This document shows positions 21,382 through 34,567 of a stretch of DNA of 64,000 bases, in pieces. Location: the NCBI RefSeq assembly GCF_050948215.1, contig NW_027488823.1, forward strand, positions 186,001-250,000. The letters are read 5' to 3'. The stretch's first letter is position 1; the number at the start of each line of letters is the position of its first letter. A model generated the notes under the pieces. It saw only the letters and a list, made by a program, of their open reading frames with translations, was not told where the DNA came from and did not search any database. This stretch comes from Halictus rubicundus (lineage: Eukaryota; Arthropoda; Insecta; Hymenoptera; Halictidae). A program made the position numbers and the translations under genes.

Positions 21382-24099
21382 GACCTGGTTTCGGCTCGAA
21401 CGATCCCGGGGAAGTTCCCCGTTCGATGAAGAACATCATGGCGGCCAAAATCTCGAATAGCCCCTCGCCTCGCTCTAAACATTCACCATCGAAGAATCGG
21501 GTCACTCGTTGACCGAAATTAAATGAAAATATATTTTCCTTTTTAATCACCTGAAAGTGTCGAACATGACGTAAAAATTCTTCTGATGTCTTTATAGTTT
21601 TGTGTTTGACCTATTTTTGACCTACTTTTGCCATAAACGCCTAAAATCCGCAGCCTAATTCTATGAAATTGTCGCCGCTTTTGTACCATTTATTCAGAAA
21701 TTCTGAACCCTTGGTCCTCGGTTTAAAAAGGAACCATTGAAATTATTATTCTTTTTTTTTTTAAGCGAAATACAGTCGGGAATATTAAATAATATTTGTA
21801 ACATATATCTCGTCGAATATCGATCAACCCCAGGCGAGATTGAATGGTTCCCAGGCGAACCCGGGACTAGGCGTGGTTATCTTTTTATTATTTTGGGGGC
21901 CGCGCATCGTCATTGGAGAACGCAGCGCTTCGCGGGACGTCTCCACGCCTCACGCCGACGTGGTTCCGGTCGACTGGTCCAACAGTCAGTCGATGTATAA
22001 CATTGTATTAACTATTGCCGCGTTACGGTCTTCCCTTTTCGCGAACGATGTTGTCGGAACAGAGTTTAAAAATGGCGAAGTCACGACTCACTCCGAGACC
22101 AAAATGTCGGACGAAATTGCAAGGGGAAAGCTCCGTTGAGGACATTGTTCGACACCATTGTTGCATTTCGATAAGAAACTTTCGATTCTTGTATCGAAAA
22201 CCTTTATAGAAAATAAAATTGTTCTAAATAAATAAGTTCCCGTACATAATATTCCCAATTTTTCTAACACCTTCACAATTTAGCTTTCCAGTTTCCATTT
22301 TTCTATAAATGCACAAAATCCACAGCGAACAAAAATTAGCACTTAACGATGTTTGTTTATTGCCCGTTGTTCAATTCCATTTTTGACAATCCACTCTCGA
22401 CAATCGCGTTCGATACGGTGTTCCACGGATTCCACGTCGCAATTAACACGGGCCGGAAGTCACCGCGCATAATTTTGCGTAAGGAGAGTTAGACGCTGTC
22501 AAATGGCGGAAGACGAACACTGCGGGCTTAATTGTGATCCTTATTGGGCCCACCGTGAAATATGGAACAAGAAGCGGATCGCGTGTAATTGTATGCGCCT
22601 CGTATTCGGGCGCACACGATCCCGGCCAACGGAATTACTATATAATACCCTGCGGGAATAATGATTCCCCTCTGTAACGCAAATTTTTCGAGCGGAGATC
22701 GAGATTCGAATTTTTACGGCTAATCGAGAAAGCCCGTCACGTGCGCGATTTCAACGGGAATATCTACATATGTTAGGTATGCAAACAAGAACTTTTTCAT
22801 CCCATTTTTCCGTTTGTATCAAACGCCAATGCAATTCGATGAATAAATATGAACTTCCCGGAGCAAGCGAAAAATCCCTCGGCGAAATAGTCAATCGAAG
22901 TTTTCTTGTGAGGTTTAAAGCAAACGCGAAGTATTCGTCAAACAATTTGATTATTTATTAAATTATTTCTTAATCTATTTAATAATCGTTAGAATAATTA
23001 TTGTTAGAATACGATAGAATTTCGTGGCTTGATTTTCAAGAAATATTGTAATCGAATACCGTTGTCTGGCCCTCCGGAATTTTAATTAAAAATTTCGTAA
23101 AATTAACAGAGCTATGGCACGCGATTAGTTCATGCTTCTACAATACTCAGCACGACACGTAGAACGTAAAACGCGTTGTTTGGGACAATTCTAATTTCTT
23201 AAAATCTCTATTAACAGTTAGAATTTCTAACAACGATGATACTATTAAAATAAATTGTTTTATGGGATTTTCCGTAAAAATTGCTTTCTCTCGGAACGTT
23301 CACGATTCACAGGTTCAATTCACTGTTACAAAGGAAATCGTGAAAAATATCACGTCACTTTGAACTGTCACTTTCAGATAGACACAAGACGTCAGAAATG
23401 ACGCTTTTATATCGACAATAACTATATTTTCCTGTCGAAGCAATTTTCTTTCGTTACGTCAACGGTATGACGAATCGCCCTAAAAGTTTCAATAGAATCG
23501 GTCGCAAGGTCTCTGTGAAAGCAATTCCGAACGATCAGCAAATTTCACGGTGTCCAACAATATCTTCTCCTGTCCCTTGCAGCACTATTTTATTTTATTC
23601 ATCAAACGCTACGTCTGTATCACCTGTAACAGCTTTTTCACGATATGCCCAAAGAGAGACGGTTCACTCTATGACGTAGGTAGATTTTGCCTACAACCTT
23701 TAATTTTTAACGTTGAAATGATGATTTCACATCATTTTATACAAATATCGAGAACACGTTCAGTCAGATTTTCAACGATTTCGAGCGTATGTCCGAAGAA
23801 ACAAAAAAATTAATTTATCCTCTAAAAATCTTCAGAAAATCTCATATTATATTATTTTATTAATTTTATACAAAAATATTATACAATAAATACGCCATTC
23901 TACTCGGGCGAGTCCAAAGAATCGTCGCGTGTGAAAAGAGTTCGCGTATCTTTTGCAGTTAAAGCAGGACAAATGGTTAAAGTTGTAGATTGTCGTCACT
24001 AAATAAAAATCAAAAATACAAGATAAAGATCCACAGTCTAGTTATTACATTATTTTCTGTTCGTTAGAATTGTTGAAAGAAGGAATACATTTTTACTTA
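21382..24099. other. Unassigned sequence
   Basis: No transposon ends or conserved domains recognised. A CpG-rich stretch at 21880-21980 and AT-rich stretches alternate. The short frames present overlap on both strands and look random. Confidence 0.35.
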
Positions 24100-24155
24100 A
24101 CTTCTGTTCTCTGCAATTTTCAATAAAGAAAAAAAAAATTGCAGAGAACAGAAGT
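24100..24155. repeat. Perfect 21-bp hairpin
   Basis: ACTTCTGTTCTCTGCAATTTT (24100-24120; first 20 bases define the arm) and its exact reverse complement at 24135-24155, separated by a 14-bp A-rich loop. No mismatch in the stem. It could form a cruciform or RNA hairpin. It is shorter than a typical pre-miRNA and no expression evidence is available. Confidence 0.85.
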
Positions 24156-27100
24156 CGATGTGCAATCATTGCAGAATATACTTTTTATAATAACTTTTAC
24201 CATAACAATAAATTTTATATAACTTTTTCTTCCGCGAAAATGTTCTGCTCGGCTTCGTTAAGTAGTTATTAACGAAAAACGCGGGTCAATCAGAGCGCGG
24301 ATACATTGAAAATTTTTAAAAATATTTATGTAGACCTGTGTCGATTATATAAGTTGTGAAAATTTTTAAGCGAATGGATCGTGTTTTTGAATTTTTAGAA
24401 AAGTCCTCTTCACCCAAAATCAAATTTTTGAACGCGTCATAAATTTTGCTTTAACAATCGGGGTCTGCCGATGAAAATTTCAAAACGCGAGAATTAATTT
24501 CGGGAGAGTCTTACAATTAGGAAAAATTGGCTTGATAAAATCTCCCCCAACTGTGAATCTGCATTTCCATTTGACTTCTCGACGCTAGTTGCAGCTTAAT
24601 AAATTACTACCCCGATTGCTACACATAGTTTCGCTGCTTGTTGCTGCACCGAGCGCACCATCCTGGTGGTCTTTAATTATGTAACTTCGAACTCTCTGGA
24701 TTCGCCCCGCACATTGCAGCCCGCCCTTTGATTCCCCTACACCCACTGCGGCTTGCACCTGCAACAGTCCGCGGACTACATTCAGCATAGTTTCGTCTTT
24801 TAACAACAATCGCGTAGTTTTCTCTCTTCGGTCCTTTATTGGATTGCGCGTTCGCCGGACCGACGCGCGTCACTCACACTTCCATTGTAACGCTGTACTA
24901 TCAACAGACAATGCTTTCGTGATTAGCGCGATTCGGATTGTAACTGGAAATCGCTTGCCTGCCTCTGTATCAAAGTTCGGTCTTAGTCAAACAATTCGAA
25001 AGTAATTTAAAATAATTTAAAAATTAACTTGAAATATTAAAGTTTATTCGCAATAACGAAGGATAAATAAAATTTTAGTTGTTTCCCCATTATTCGTGTC
25101 AAATTCGTCATTAATTCGTTTCTCGTTCGTCGAATGCCGTATTCTCTCCGTAACTGTCGAAAAGATCTCTACCGTAATTGTCCAAAATTTATCCGCACCG
25201 TGGGAACCTTATAAACATTTAATCATGTGTATGAAATATTCGAAGACAGTTAGATTTTCAGAGTGGAGCTGTTAACGCTTCAATTGCAACATTTTTTAAC
25301 GTATTTTTGAAAATTAAGAGAAACTCAGAAAAATAAAATTAGCTTAACCAAGTAATTATTTACTCGAGTAAATGTACAAGTTTTTGATGTGCAACGAAAT
25401 AGCAGTGACTCGTTTATAAAAATTGGTCGAATAAATAATATTGTTTATTTGTCACCGACAAAGATTTTGAGACAGTAGGGATTTTTGAAGGACTTTTAGG
25501 GCCACTTCGAATGTATCAACCAGTATCCTGACCTGCCAACCTCTCTTGTTTGTTGAATATTGAAGCAAGTAGTACAGAGTACGATTAATCCGGCGTCTGC
25601 AAAACAAAAGTTTATGAAACATTACCGTCTATAGTATTAACTCTCGAACTTTCTACTGCGGTGAATTCCGTAAAGTCTTCTGGCTTCTTAAATTATTTTA
25701 CGCTCGAAACTTGAGACAAACGAAGTTAATAGGAAGTATCGTTTCCTTTACATCGTTACAGTAGTTGAAGAAGAGTACCTCAAGAAGTTGTTATGCGAAA
25801 ATTTCCTACCTCCCGTAATTTATTTTCGGTTCATTATTAATTCGGGATATGTCCGCCACAAATCATTAAATACATTATTACATTTTCTATGATTACAAAC
25901 AATATTATTAATACTCCAAAAGAAATTATAAATTTACTGACAGCAAAATTCGTGTTTCTCATTTTTAAGGTTATAGATTAGTTGTTTCAACTGTTAGATA
26001 ATCGCGACAGAGATAAATAAAAATTTAAAAAACATGAAACATTGACTGCAGAATAACTAAGAGTATAACGCGAGCCAAAATGGCGGGCACTTCGCGCCGA
26101 AGTTTGCCGATTATTTTTCGAGAATTTTCGGGGTTTCCTCGGACTTATGTTGCGAAACACACAATTCCCAGATCACACGAGCAAAAATACATGATATGTC
26201 AATTCATGTGATGATAATATGTCAATATATGATAGTGTGTCCTTGGAGCGCTGGGAAACATTTCGTGTCGGTAGAGTAATGGCGGTTTCCTGTTGCGCGG
26301 TTCGTGCGTATTCCTTCGCGAATCTGTTCCACGTTTAATCATTTTGAGGGTTTTTCTCTCTCTTTGGTTACCAGCCACTGCCGTGCTGCACTTCTCGCGG
26401 AAATAGTTTTTCAAACAATCAACAGGTGGTAGGTAGGCCGCGTCTGATGAAACAGGTATCGATTAGAAAGAAATAGGCAAAACGGCGGCGGATGTAGGAC
26501 GGAAATATTTTATGGACCTTGTTTCTTTATACACAATTGCGACAATGTTGTTAAAATAATCAACAAGGTGTGTACCAATTAAAATCAATTTTTTAAGAAT
26601 TCACAATAAAGGGGAAGGATGAGCCTGTGTAAGGGTCTCTTCATACTTGCCGGAGGCGAACGTTAGTATGGATACTACCACGATTTTCTAATACAGACGC
26701 ACCGGAACCATAAAAAGCAACCTGAGAAGGCGCTCGAGATGCTCGCAACAAAAGCTAAGACCCGCACACAGCGGGGGTTCGCTACCTAACTCCCGAACAG
26801 TTTACTCCCCTCTACACCCCGGGGATGCCTATGCATCCGCTGAGAGCTGGGCAAGCCGTTGGGCATCCGTTTTCTGCCGCCTGACACAGAATCGCCTGGC
26901 ACCGCCGGCCGCCTTCTGTCACAGACCGCGTGGCATCGGCCGCCGATGCCACGACAGCATCACCACACAATCCATGTTCGAAGTAGAGAAAAGAATATTG
27001 TTCATCTAAGTTGTAATGTTAAGAAGTAATGGTTCAAACTATAATCTAATTTAACGATGGAACGATGAAAATCAGCTTCACAAATCAATTTTAGCATTGT

Positions 27101-28150
27101 TAAATTATATCTTATATCTTATAAGTGATTATAAGCCAAAACTCCGGAGAACAAATTTAAAATGATTAGAATTCATTGGTTGCAAGGTGTGTACGAAAGG
27201 TGGTGGGAATAGTGGAAAATTGGAAAAACCGTTTCCGCTTGTCGCGTCGTTCGTAAGGTCTTACGACGCAATAAAAACCATTTTAATTTCGCCATTTTTT
27301 AAGTGCCACCATTTTTGGGGGTCTATCGTTAGGTCCGCCAATGCCCATATCAGCCGCGCCCGTAGTCCTAGTGTTTTGGCTTCGACGTCACACGCTACAT
27401 AGTATATGTGACCGCTGTAGCCAATATCTCGACTATAGCCGAAAGTACGTGTGAAACGAGGCCTGTCCCTTGCACTCTGATCCAATCGGCCGCGCATTCG
27501 TACCTATGCTCTGACCAACGAGACCGAGGCAGTGAAGCACCCAGCGTGCGTCCTTTGCTAATCGTCTTGCAAGGGTAACTTCAACTCTGTCGCACTCGAG
27601 CGCCTATGTTTACGTCTACTGTCTCGTCTCATTGGACAAGATATAGATACGCCATAGCATTCCTGCCAGGGAACCTTCCATCTAATCATTTTTAGGTCAT
27701 TATGGACAAGAATTCAGAAGTTTCCATGTACATTTTTTCGTGTCGTAAGACAAAACGATGCAATTTTTATGTGGAATTAATTCTTCTTATTCTACAAGTT
27801 ACCATGTGATTGAGTCATTACACACGATATCGGACACTTTTGGGTGTATTGTTTCGGATTTCTTCCAGTTTCACTTGGACCACAATACATTTCAATGTCA
27901 TCAAAAGTCGAGACATAGTCCCCCAAAAATGATCGAATTCACAAGGCATGATCCCCTTCCTAACGTGAATACTTCCTATAAAAAAAAAACAACTATTCTC
28001 GTTTTTACAATATATGTATAATTTACGTTAATATATAAGGATGTGTGATGCTGTTTCACGAAGAGGTAGGAACGATTCCTATTTCCATAATGTTCTAGAG
28101 GAGAGATACCGATAGTTTACCTAAGGACCTGTAGAGCCCCGAGAAACCTT
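24156..28150. other. Unassigned sequence
   Basis: AT-rich to balanced sequence without recognised genes. A GC-rich island at about 26700-26950 has inverted GGCATCGGCCGCCGATGCC (a near-palindrome at about 26932-26950) and other short repeats. Confidence 0.35.
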
Positions 28151-28158
28151 TTTTTTTG

Positions 28159-28906
28159 TGTCACGCACAGCAGGGAACTGTCAACGCGGTCTCGAAAGGC
28201 CATGTGGTAATGATTAGCCGCTTGTTCTGCCGCCGGACAACGGCGGTCTCTGGGAATAGTCCAATGGCCGGAACGAAGGCGCTCGAGCTTCGACAGAATA
28301 TCGGTAACATGGCATTTGGACCTATAGTCCGTACGTAAAACCCTCCGGTCCCGGCAAGTATGCAGAGACCCTAAATCAGCACTTCAAGAAAACAAAGGAC
28401 CGCCCACACTATAAAAAGGAAACCAGCTCTTCAATTCGGATTCACTCAGTTCAAAATCAGTGCTACTGCTCAGTTCCGTTGACAGACCCTTGTACCACAC
28501 ACGCGTCGCGCCGGCAGTAAGATAGTGTCGCCGAATTTCGAAACCCCGTTGCGTGAAGTGTCCGCTTATGCCCCAGCGTCCAGCGGCCACAACCAGCGAG
28601 CGCCCAAAAACCCCACAACCACGACTTGCGAGCGCCTACCAACGACTCGGTAATTTAAACGTACTATTAAGCGAACTGTCTATAAGTGCTCTAGCTTATG
28701 CGCTTATGAGAATTCATCCTTGTATAATCTGATTCAGAACTAGACTCTAAATAAACCAAACCTTTGCCGTTTTTATATAAAATTTAAGGTACAATTTATT
28801 TAACCAGCCCTCAATCTCCCGAATCAAAGCCGGTGAACGCAGGTAGGTTCAAAACTGTGCGCCTTATCCCCGGAAAACTATAAACAGCCCCATCTGGGAC
28901 GTAACA
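28159..28906 (+). other. LTR-like segment, family C copy 1
   Basis: Starts TGTCACGCACAG, has CTATAAAAAGG at about 28410, AATAAACC at about 28751 and ends GGGACGTAACA at 28906, all in LTR order. The downstream two-thirds aligns with 42720-43240 (blocks AACAAAGGAC, ATAAAAAGG, TCTGATTCAGAAC, CCGGTG.A.GCAGGTAGGTT, GGGACGTAACA). Shared ends in two unrelated locations support a repeat boundary at GTAACA. No TSD is seen, so the left boundary is tentative. Confidence 0.5.
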
Positions 28907-29568
28907 ATTAATTCATATTTAAAAACACGAAGGCAGAATTTGAAGTCTTCAAATAGGCTACTCTTCAAGTAGGGTAGGGAAAATGCCGTCCTAGTCTTGC
29001 GTAAGCCGTCGGAAAAAGAACTACTAATCTGCGAATTTAATTCAAAATTCAAGATTTTGGTCTACGGTCTGTAGCGGACGAAAGCGGAGCTATTCTACGC
29101 GATGAAGGTACGTAACTTTTTGGGTTTTATACAAACTTTTCATTTCGATAAGACTTTGGACCCCTCCCCTATCGGTCTTTTCGAAATGTGAGGGGTACAA
29201 TTGAATTTACAGTAAAACGCCATAAAAACCATCATTTGTACCACCTTCGGAAATGCGTCTGCCGAAAAAACGGTTGGGCATTTTATGAACACGGAATAAA
29301 CTTCGGGACGTCCAAAATTGTTTTATTGCCGTAACCGTCAACTACCTGCGCTGACGAATCGGGCAATTCCCAGCGTTAGTCCACCCCCACAAGGAGCGTC
29401 TTCCAAAAAATATTCCGCCAATCGAATTTCGAGAAATCAACCCCCCGCCAACGCTCGGTTCACATGCCGACCAGGAAAGAAGAGACTCTCGAAAACCGGC
29501 AAAGCAACAACATCTAGCGTCTAACTCAACAACCTGTAGCATACTTTCTGACCAGTAATGCAGTAAAA

Positions 29569-30761
29569 ATGAGCGATTTATCATCCTTATTGGATGAAAT
29601 AATAGAAGCAATTTTCAGCACGGGATTAAAAGTACGTGCTGCTGTTTCTGATCAAAATGCCAGTAATCGAAGTGCTATTAAATATAGAATTTCTGTAGAC
29701 CGTCCATATTTCATGCCTGGAAATCAAAAAATGTACACGACCTTTGATATACCGCATATTTTTAAATCTATAAGATATCAACTTTTGAGATATGATATTA
29801 TGTTTGATGATCATAAAATTGCATCGTGGAAAGACGTACGTTCGTTATGGAAATTGGAAGGTGATGAAGCAACGAGAGCTGCTTGCAAATTAACGGAGAA
29901 ACACGTTTATCCAAATAACTTTGAAAAAATTAAATGTCGTTTAGCTCTGCAAGTATTTAGTCGCAGAGTTTCAGCAGCTCTTTTAACCGCGGGAACGGTG
30001 GGGGGAATTCAAAGTCAAACAGTAATGCATACTGCTGAATTTTTCAAAATTCTTAATGATAGTTTTGATTCCTTAAACAGCCGGAGTTGCAACGATTCGA
30101 ATCCAGATAGATGTAAATTGTCGGAAATTCGATTAAATTCACAAAATAATTTAACTGCATTATTAGAAAGATGTCCCAAATGGCGCACCATTAAAACTAA
30201 TGGTCAGAATATACCACCATGTTTCGAAGGCTTGGAAATTTCTGTGAAAGCAATTTTCCAATTATGGGAAGATCTCAAGTGCGATGGAATTAATTTTTTG
30301 TGTAACGTCTAGAGTGAATCAAGACCCATTGGAAAATATATTTTCAATGATGCGCACTTATGGTGGAATTTATAATCAAAACCCGTCTGCAAAAGCTTTT
30401 CGCTTATCATTGCAAAAAAAATATTGTATTAAATTTATCAAAACCGGCTCAATCTGCCAATTGTTTATATGATGAGGACGAAACATTACTTCCAAGCTCG
30501 AAATATGATGCTACATCTAATGTCGCACTAATATCGACAAATACAAGTCGTGAATGTGAAATTGATCAAGAAACGTTTATTGATGTCGAAGAAGTTGTCA
30601 TTGATGCGTCATATATAATTGATAAAACATTAGAAGTCACTGCGGTTGAATATTTTGCAGGATTTGTGGCCATGAAATGGGTTACAAAATCTGGTTGCGA
30701 ACAATGTTCGATCTCATTAATTAGCGAAAATCACGAATTCCTGGACGCTACAGATACTTAA
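29569..30761 (+). pseudogene. P-element-type (THAP9-like) transposase, broken
   Basis: A plus-strand transposase relic. The first part (29569-30309) has the P-superfamily region around SDQNASNRSAIK, FDIPHIFKSIRYQLL and AACKLTEKHVYPNNFEKIKC. A frame change near 30290 is followed by VNQDPLENIFSMMRTYGGIYN, matching the conserved NQDPLEN block of P/THAP9 transposases. A second change near 30365 leads to a C-terminal stretch with EYFAGFVAMKW and a CEQC pair. The THAP DNA-binding domain and the first catalytic portion are missing upstream. With two frame disruptions and 5' truncation it cannot encode an active enzyme. Family assignment rests on the NQDPLEN and FDIPH motifs. Confidence 0.8.
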
Positions 30762-30929
30762 GGGCCAGTTTTCCCAGGTGGCCTTGAACAGTCGATAGTA
30801 CCGCTATAACGGCCACTAGAAGAAGCTAAATAGTAACATTTTCGTCCAGTATGGGGAGCTGGGTGCACTTTCCACATTCAGTGTCGAGTGGCATTTTCCG
30901 AGTATCCTCTCTGATTCGGTCGCATGATC

Positions 30930-31352
30930 TCTGACAATAGAGGCGATCTGAGCATGCGTGGTCGACATCATAAACGACGGCGCTGCCGTAGCTTCGTTCG
31001 AACAACCGTGTCGCGGCACACTCACACACCACCAAGTCGGCGTGTACGTGTACCGATGAGACTAGCAAGGGTCCGGGATGCCGCGAATCATTCCTCGATA
31101 ATGCAAAGATGGGGCTTATCAGTAGTCAAAAGCGCTAGATAAAAGATAAATCTAGAGCGCTCGCCATCAAACAGGTCCGACTCTTGCATTTTCGAGCAAT
31201 ATTTTGCATTATTCGGTCGCATGGTGCCTGCCGTAGCTTCGTTCGAACAGCTGTGCCTCGGCACACACACACACCGGTAGGTCGGCGTAACGTGTACCTA
31301 CGAGAATAGCTAGGGTCCAGGATGCCGCGAATCAATCCTCGATAATGCAAAA
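30930..31352. repeat. Satellite-like repeat D, two direct units
   Basis: Two roughly 245-bp units (about 30980-31226 and 31227-31352, the second interrupted). Each has GCCGTAGCTTCGTTCGAACA, a CACACACAC run, GTACGTGTACC-like sequence, GGATGCCGCGAATCA and CTCGATAATGCAAA. The first also carries AGATAAAAGATAAATCTAGA and GCGCTCGCC. The second unit is cut by the CAGAGTTGGGCA element beginning at 31356. Confidence 0.75.
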
Positions 31353-31355
31353 TGG

Positions 31356-32150
31356 CAGAGTTGGGCAAAATATTTATCTAAATAAAAATTTCGAATAACT
31401 AGTAAAAGATAAAAGATAATTTTTATTCCTTATTCGAAGGTTCAAGTAAAGAAAGTATCTTTATTTGATGTGTATCGAATAATTTTATTCGACGAAAAAA
31501 GATAATTTTTTTTATTCGAAGCGGATTTATTCAAACTTCGAATAATTTTTTCATCTTTTATCTGTATTTTCTATTCGAAGGCTTCTAATAAATCTTCAAA
31601 TTACTTTTACCGAGCGCGGAGCTTCAAAGACCCAGCGACGACAGACGACATACAATGTAAGCGGATGGAGAATCGCGCACATATGAAAGTTTAAACTTTT
31701 AGATTTTTCAATATATCCTCATGAAATTGTGACGAGCGAATGGAGGGGATGTTCCTGATGAAAATAAGGTCAAATTCGAGTGTAATCGAACAAGTTTCAC
31801 TGATACGTAATGTTACGATAAAAATTACAATCTCATTAAAGACAGTCCAAATGATGTCGTGTTTGGACTCATTTTCATCGGGATAAGCTCTACAATTCAT
31901 TCGTATAAACAATATTGTTCTGATTAAAAATGTAAAAACATAAATTGCCAATAATGCTCGATTCTCCATCTGCTTACATTGTAGGCCGTAGGTCGGTCGC
32001 TGGTCTTTGAAGTCCGGAGCTCGTAGAGTCGCGAGATATCGGTGTGAAACAACTACCAATACAATTGCAAAACTTGTTTATTTTTCATTATTTTTTTATG
32101 GGACTTGCGCCAACAAATTCGTGGCATTCTTCTGATTAAAATGACACTAA
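31356..32150 (-). mobile_element. CAGAGTTGGGCA element, truncated copy E1
   Basis: Begins CAGAGTTGGGCAAAATATTT, followed by subterminal sequence dense in TTCGAATAA words. The rest matches the reverse complement of 49850-50692, including a 122-codon frame (31691-32059, minus) of the same length in both. The far end lacks a TIR and gives way to inverted repeat D at about 32160, so this copy is truncated. I judge the shared frame non-coding: most nucleotide differences between copies change the amino acid. Confidence 0.7.
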
Positions 32151-32159
32151 ACGCGGTAC

Positions 32160-32460
32160 AAATTGACCTGGCGGTGTGTGAGTGTGCCGAGGCACGGCTG
32201 TTCGAACGAAGCTACGGCAGGCACCATGCGACCGAATAATGCAAAATGTTGCTCGAAAATGCAAGAGTCGGACCTGTTTGATGGCGAGCGCTCTAGATTT
32301 ATCTTTTATCTAGCGGTTTTGACTACTGATAAGCCCCATCTTTGCATTATCGAGCAATGATTCGCGGCATCCCGGACCCTTGCTATTCTCGTAGGTACAC
32401 GTACACGTCGACCTGGCGGTGTGTGAGTGTGCCGCACGACTCTCATTCGAGCATAGTGAC
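32160..32460. repeat. Satellite-like repeat D, inverted unit
   Basis: Reverse-complement copy of 30980-31226. It carries CTGGCGGTGTGTGAGTGTGCC, TGTTCGAACGAAGCTACGGC, CTAGATTTATCTTTTATCTA and TTGCATTATCGAGCAATGAT in inverted order. A second TGGCGGTGTGTGAG block at 32411 shows the start of a further unit. Confidence 0.75.
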
Positions 32461-32619
32461 TGCTGACGACGACAATGATCGGAAAGAGAATACAGCGCTC
32501 GTAGCGAAAAATGCCGGAACTATATTTGAGCAAAATAATAGCTGTGGGATGGTTTTTCGGGGGCGGCAAATCCTTTGTTTAATACGTAATTATACAATAT
32601 AATAGGCGTTGCATTGACA

Positions 32620-32885
32620 TTGTATATGTCACCGCTAGAGCGCTCGCCGTCAACATTCTCAATAAGAACCCGGTTATTTAAGAAAATGTGTCCTTATATC
32701 TACATTCTGCCGAATATTGCAAATTACGCCTAGAAAACGCAAAAGTAGGACCTGTTCGTTCGCGAGCGCTCTAGATTTATCTTTTATCTAACGCTTTTCA
32801 CCCTTGGAAAGCCCCATCTTTGCATTATCGAACAATGATTTGCCGCCTCCCGAACCCTTGCAATCTTTTTCGTTCTTGCGGATCT
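32620..32885. repeat. Satellite-like repeat D, diverged inverted unit
   Basis: Contains GCGAGCGCTCTAGATTTATC, CTTTTATCTAACGC and CCCCATCTTTGCATTATCGA in the same order as 32223-32360, but with many more substitutions. It is therefore an older member of the same family. Confidence 0.65.
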
Positions 32886-34497
32886 AGCGTTGTGTGGGGC
32901 ATACCATGGCACACGCACACGGCACGTACACGGCACACACACTGTCATTTGAGCTTCTCCTAGCGGCCGTTTGTAGCGTGAAGATCGCTAGGAAGCTTCT
33001 CCTAGTTCCTGTTTGGAGCGTGGCGACTCAAGGCCACGTAGGAAAACTGGCCCATAAGGGACAACGCGCTGATCCCCACTCCAGTGCATACCAATCAGCA
33101 TGCATTCTAGGTGTCCCCTTAGGCATCGAAGCTATGGTTCTGTAACAGTTATTTCTCGATTCTGTATTTTGGTTCTAGTTTCGGTTATATTTCGATTCTG
33201 TTATTTTGTTCGGCCATATATCAGAATATACAATGTATACAAGCAAATGAATCATCGACGATCGACAATCGTATTTATGTAAGTAATCGTTTAAGTAATA
33301 AATACTAATAAATAATTATTGAAATAAGACAGTTTTGTTCCGTTATAAGGCAACGGTGTTTGTTCCAAAATAAGGAAATCGTTATCCCCTCCCGCCGCTT
33401 AGTGTCGTTACACGAGGGTATGTTACATTTTATCGTTTTAAACGAAAGATACAGTCTTCCTTCCACGAGTGATAAAATTGTATCCCCACTACTATGGGGG
33501 AATTTCGATTATACTTACTTATTTAAGAAGCAACGAATGTTTAAAACGCAAAGAAGAACAGCGTGTGGAAAGAAGGAGATGCACAGAGTCGTAGCAGTCG
33601 ACATAGATACAAAACTTTCTTTTTTTCCTTTTTTTTTTCTAGAAATTTTAATAGCATATTTAGATGATTTTTCTGATTAAAATGTGTCTAAACACGGCAT
33701 AATTTGGAATTTTTTTACTTTTGTACTAATTCATAGTAGCTCCTTTTTAATCTTTATCTCGGGGTTTTCATCGCTCAGCTGTCGTAGTGGTCGACTTCGT
33801 GTTCTTCAGTACTGATGAAAAACATGTATGATGGATTCTTGAAAAGAAGCAGAGAAGACACAAAGGGCCTAGCCGATTAAGATGGTCAAAACTGCCCTTA
33901 GAGGTTTTTCAATGATTAATGAACCATTCGAAAGCTGACCCAGAAAAACCCCTCTGAGCAAAATTTCAACCCCCTATCTTGCCCGTGAGGGTAGTTACAG
34001 GGTAAATTAGATTTCGCGCTTTTCCGCGCATTTCCCACACTCTGATGCTTCCTAAAATTCTGAAAAAATGTGGCATATTTTGGATCCTAAGACAGATTTT
34101 TGAGAATTTTTTCAGATTTTTTTCTTGCAAACTGTGGTCGCAAAAAATGAAAAACCTCAAAAAAATCGGAAAAATGTACATTTCTCAAAAATATGAAAAC
34201 ATGCTATTTTGCTGTTTAGTGCCCCGATAAAGTACCATAACAGGCAGTGTCCTCAATTTTTTTTAGATTTTTTCTTGTGGGCACTTTTTGTCCAGACATG
34301 AAAAACCGAATTTTTTCGCCGTTTCTGCTATTAGGAGGAAAGTTACACTTGTTGGTTTTATCGCAGGTATATATTAAGTCATTTTAAACATTATTACATC
34401 GAAACAAGTAAGTGTTTGACCTAAGAAATGTTTTAAGAGAAATAATGGATTGTATTTTGTGCGATATATACCAGAATGTTCGGAACGTTTACAACAT

Positions 34498-34567
34498 CGC
34501 CGGTTGGCACAGCGGTTAGGGCGTCGGACTACGGAGCGGATACGCTGGTGTTCGAATCCCGTCGGTG
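34498..34567 (+). tRNA. tRNA-Arg-like sequence (left TIR), probably pseudo
   Basis: A 70-base segment with a 7-bp acceptor stem (CGCCGGT with GTCGGTG, including G-T pairs), an A-box-like TGGCACAGCGG, an anticodon loop CTACGGA giving anticodon ACG (Arg), and a B-box TGTTCGAATCC. The anticodon stem has two mismatches. A run of eight T at 34574-34581 follows immediately, as expected for a Pol III terminator. It is probably a degenerate tRNA or the head of a tRNA-derived SINE captured inside the TIR. Confidence 0.55.

Noticed and set aside
24100..24155. Hairpin considered as a microRNA precursor
   Set aside because: The stem is only 21 bp with no extended lower stem, it is perfectly paired and its loop is A-rich. 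This is more like an inverted micro-duplication than a pre-miRNA.
31691..32059. A 122-codon frame conserved in length and start between E1 (minus) and 49974-50342 (plus)
   Set aside because: The two copies differ at roughly two dozen bases, and most of those change the amino acid. The frame is shared because the transposon DNA is shared, not because of purifying selection. No domain is recognisable.
34498..34567. Functional tRNA-Arg gene
   Set aside because: The anticodon stem has mismatches and the second copy has a different anticodon triplet. The sequence is embedded in transposon TIRs, so a pseudo-tRNA or SINE head is more likely.
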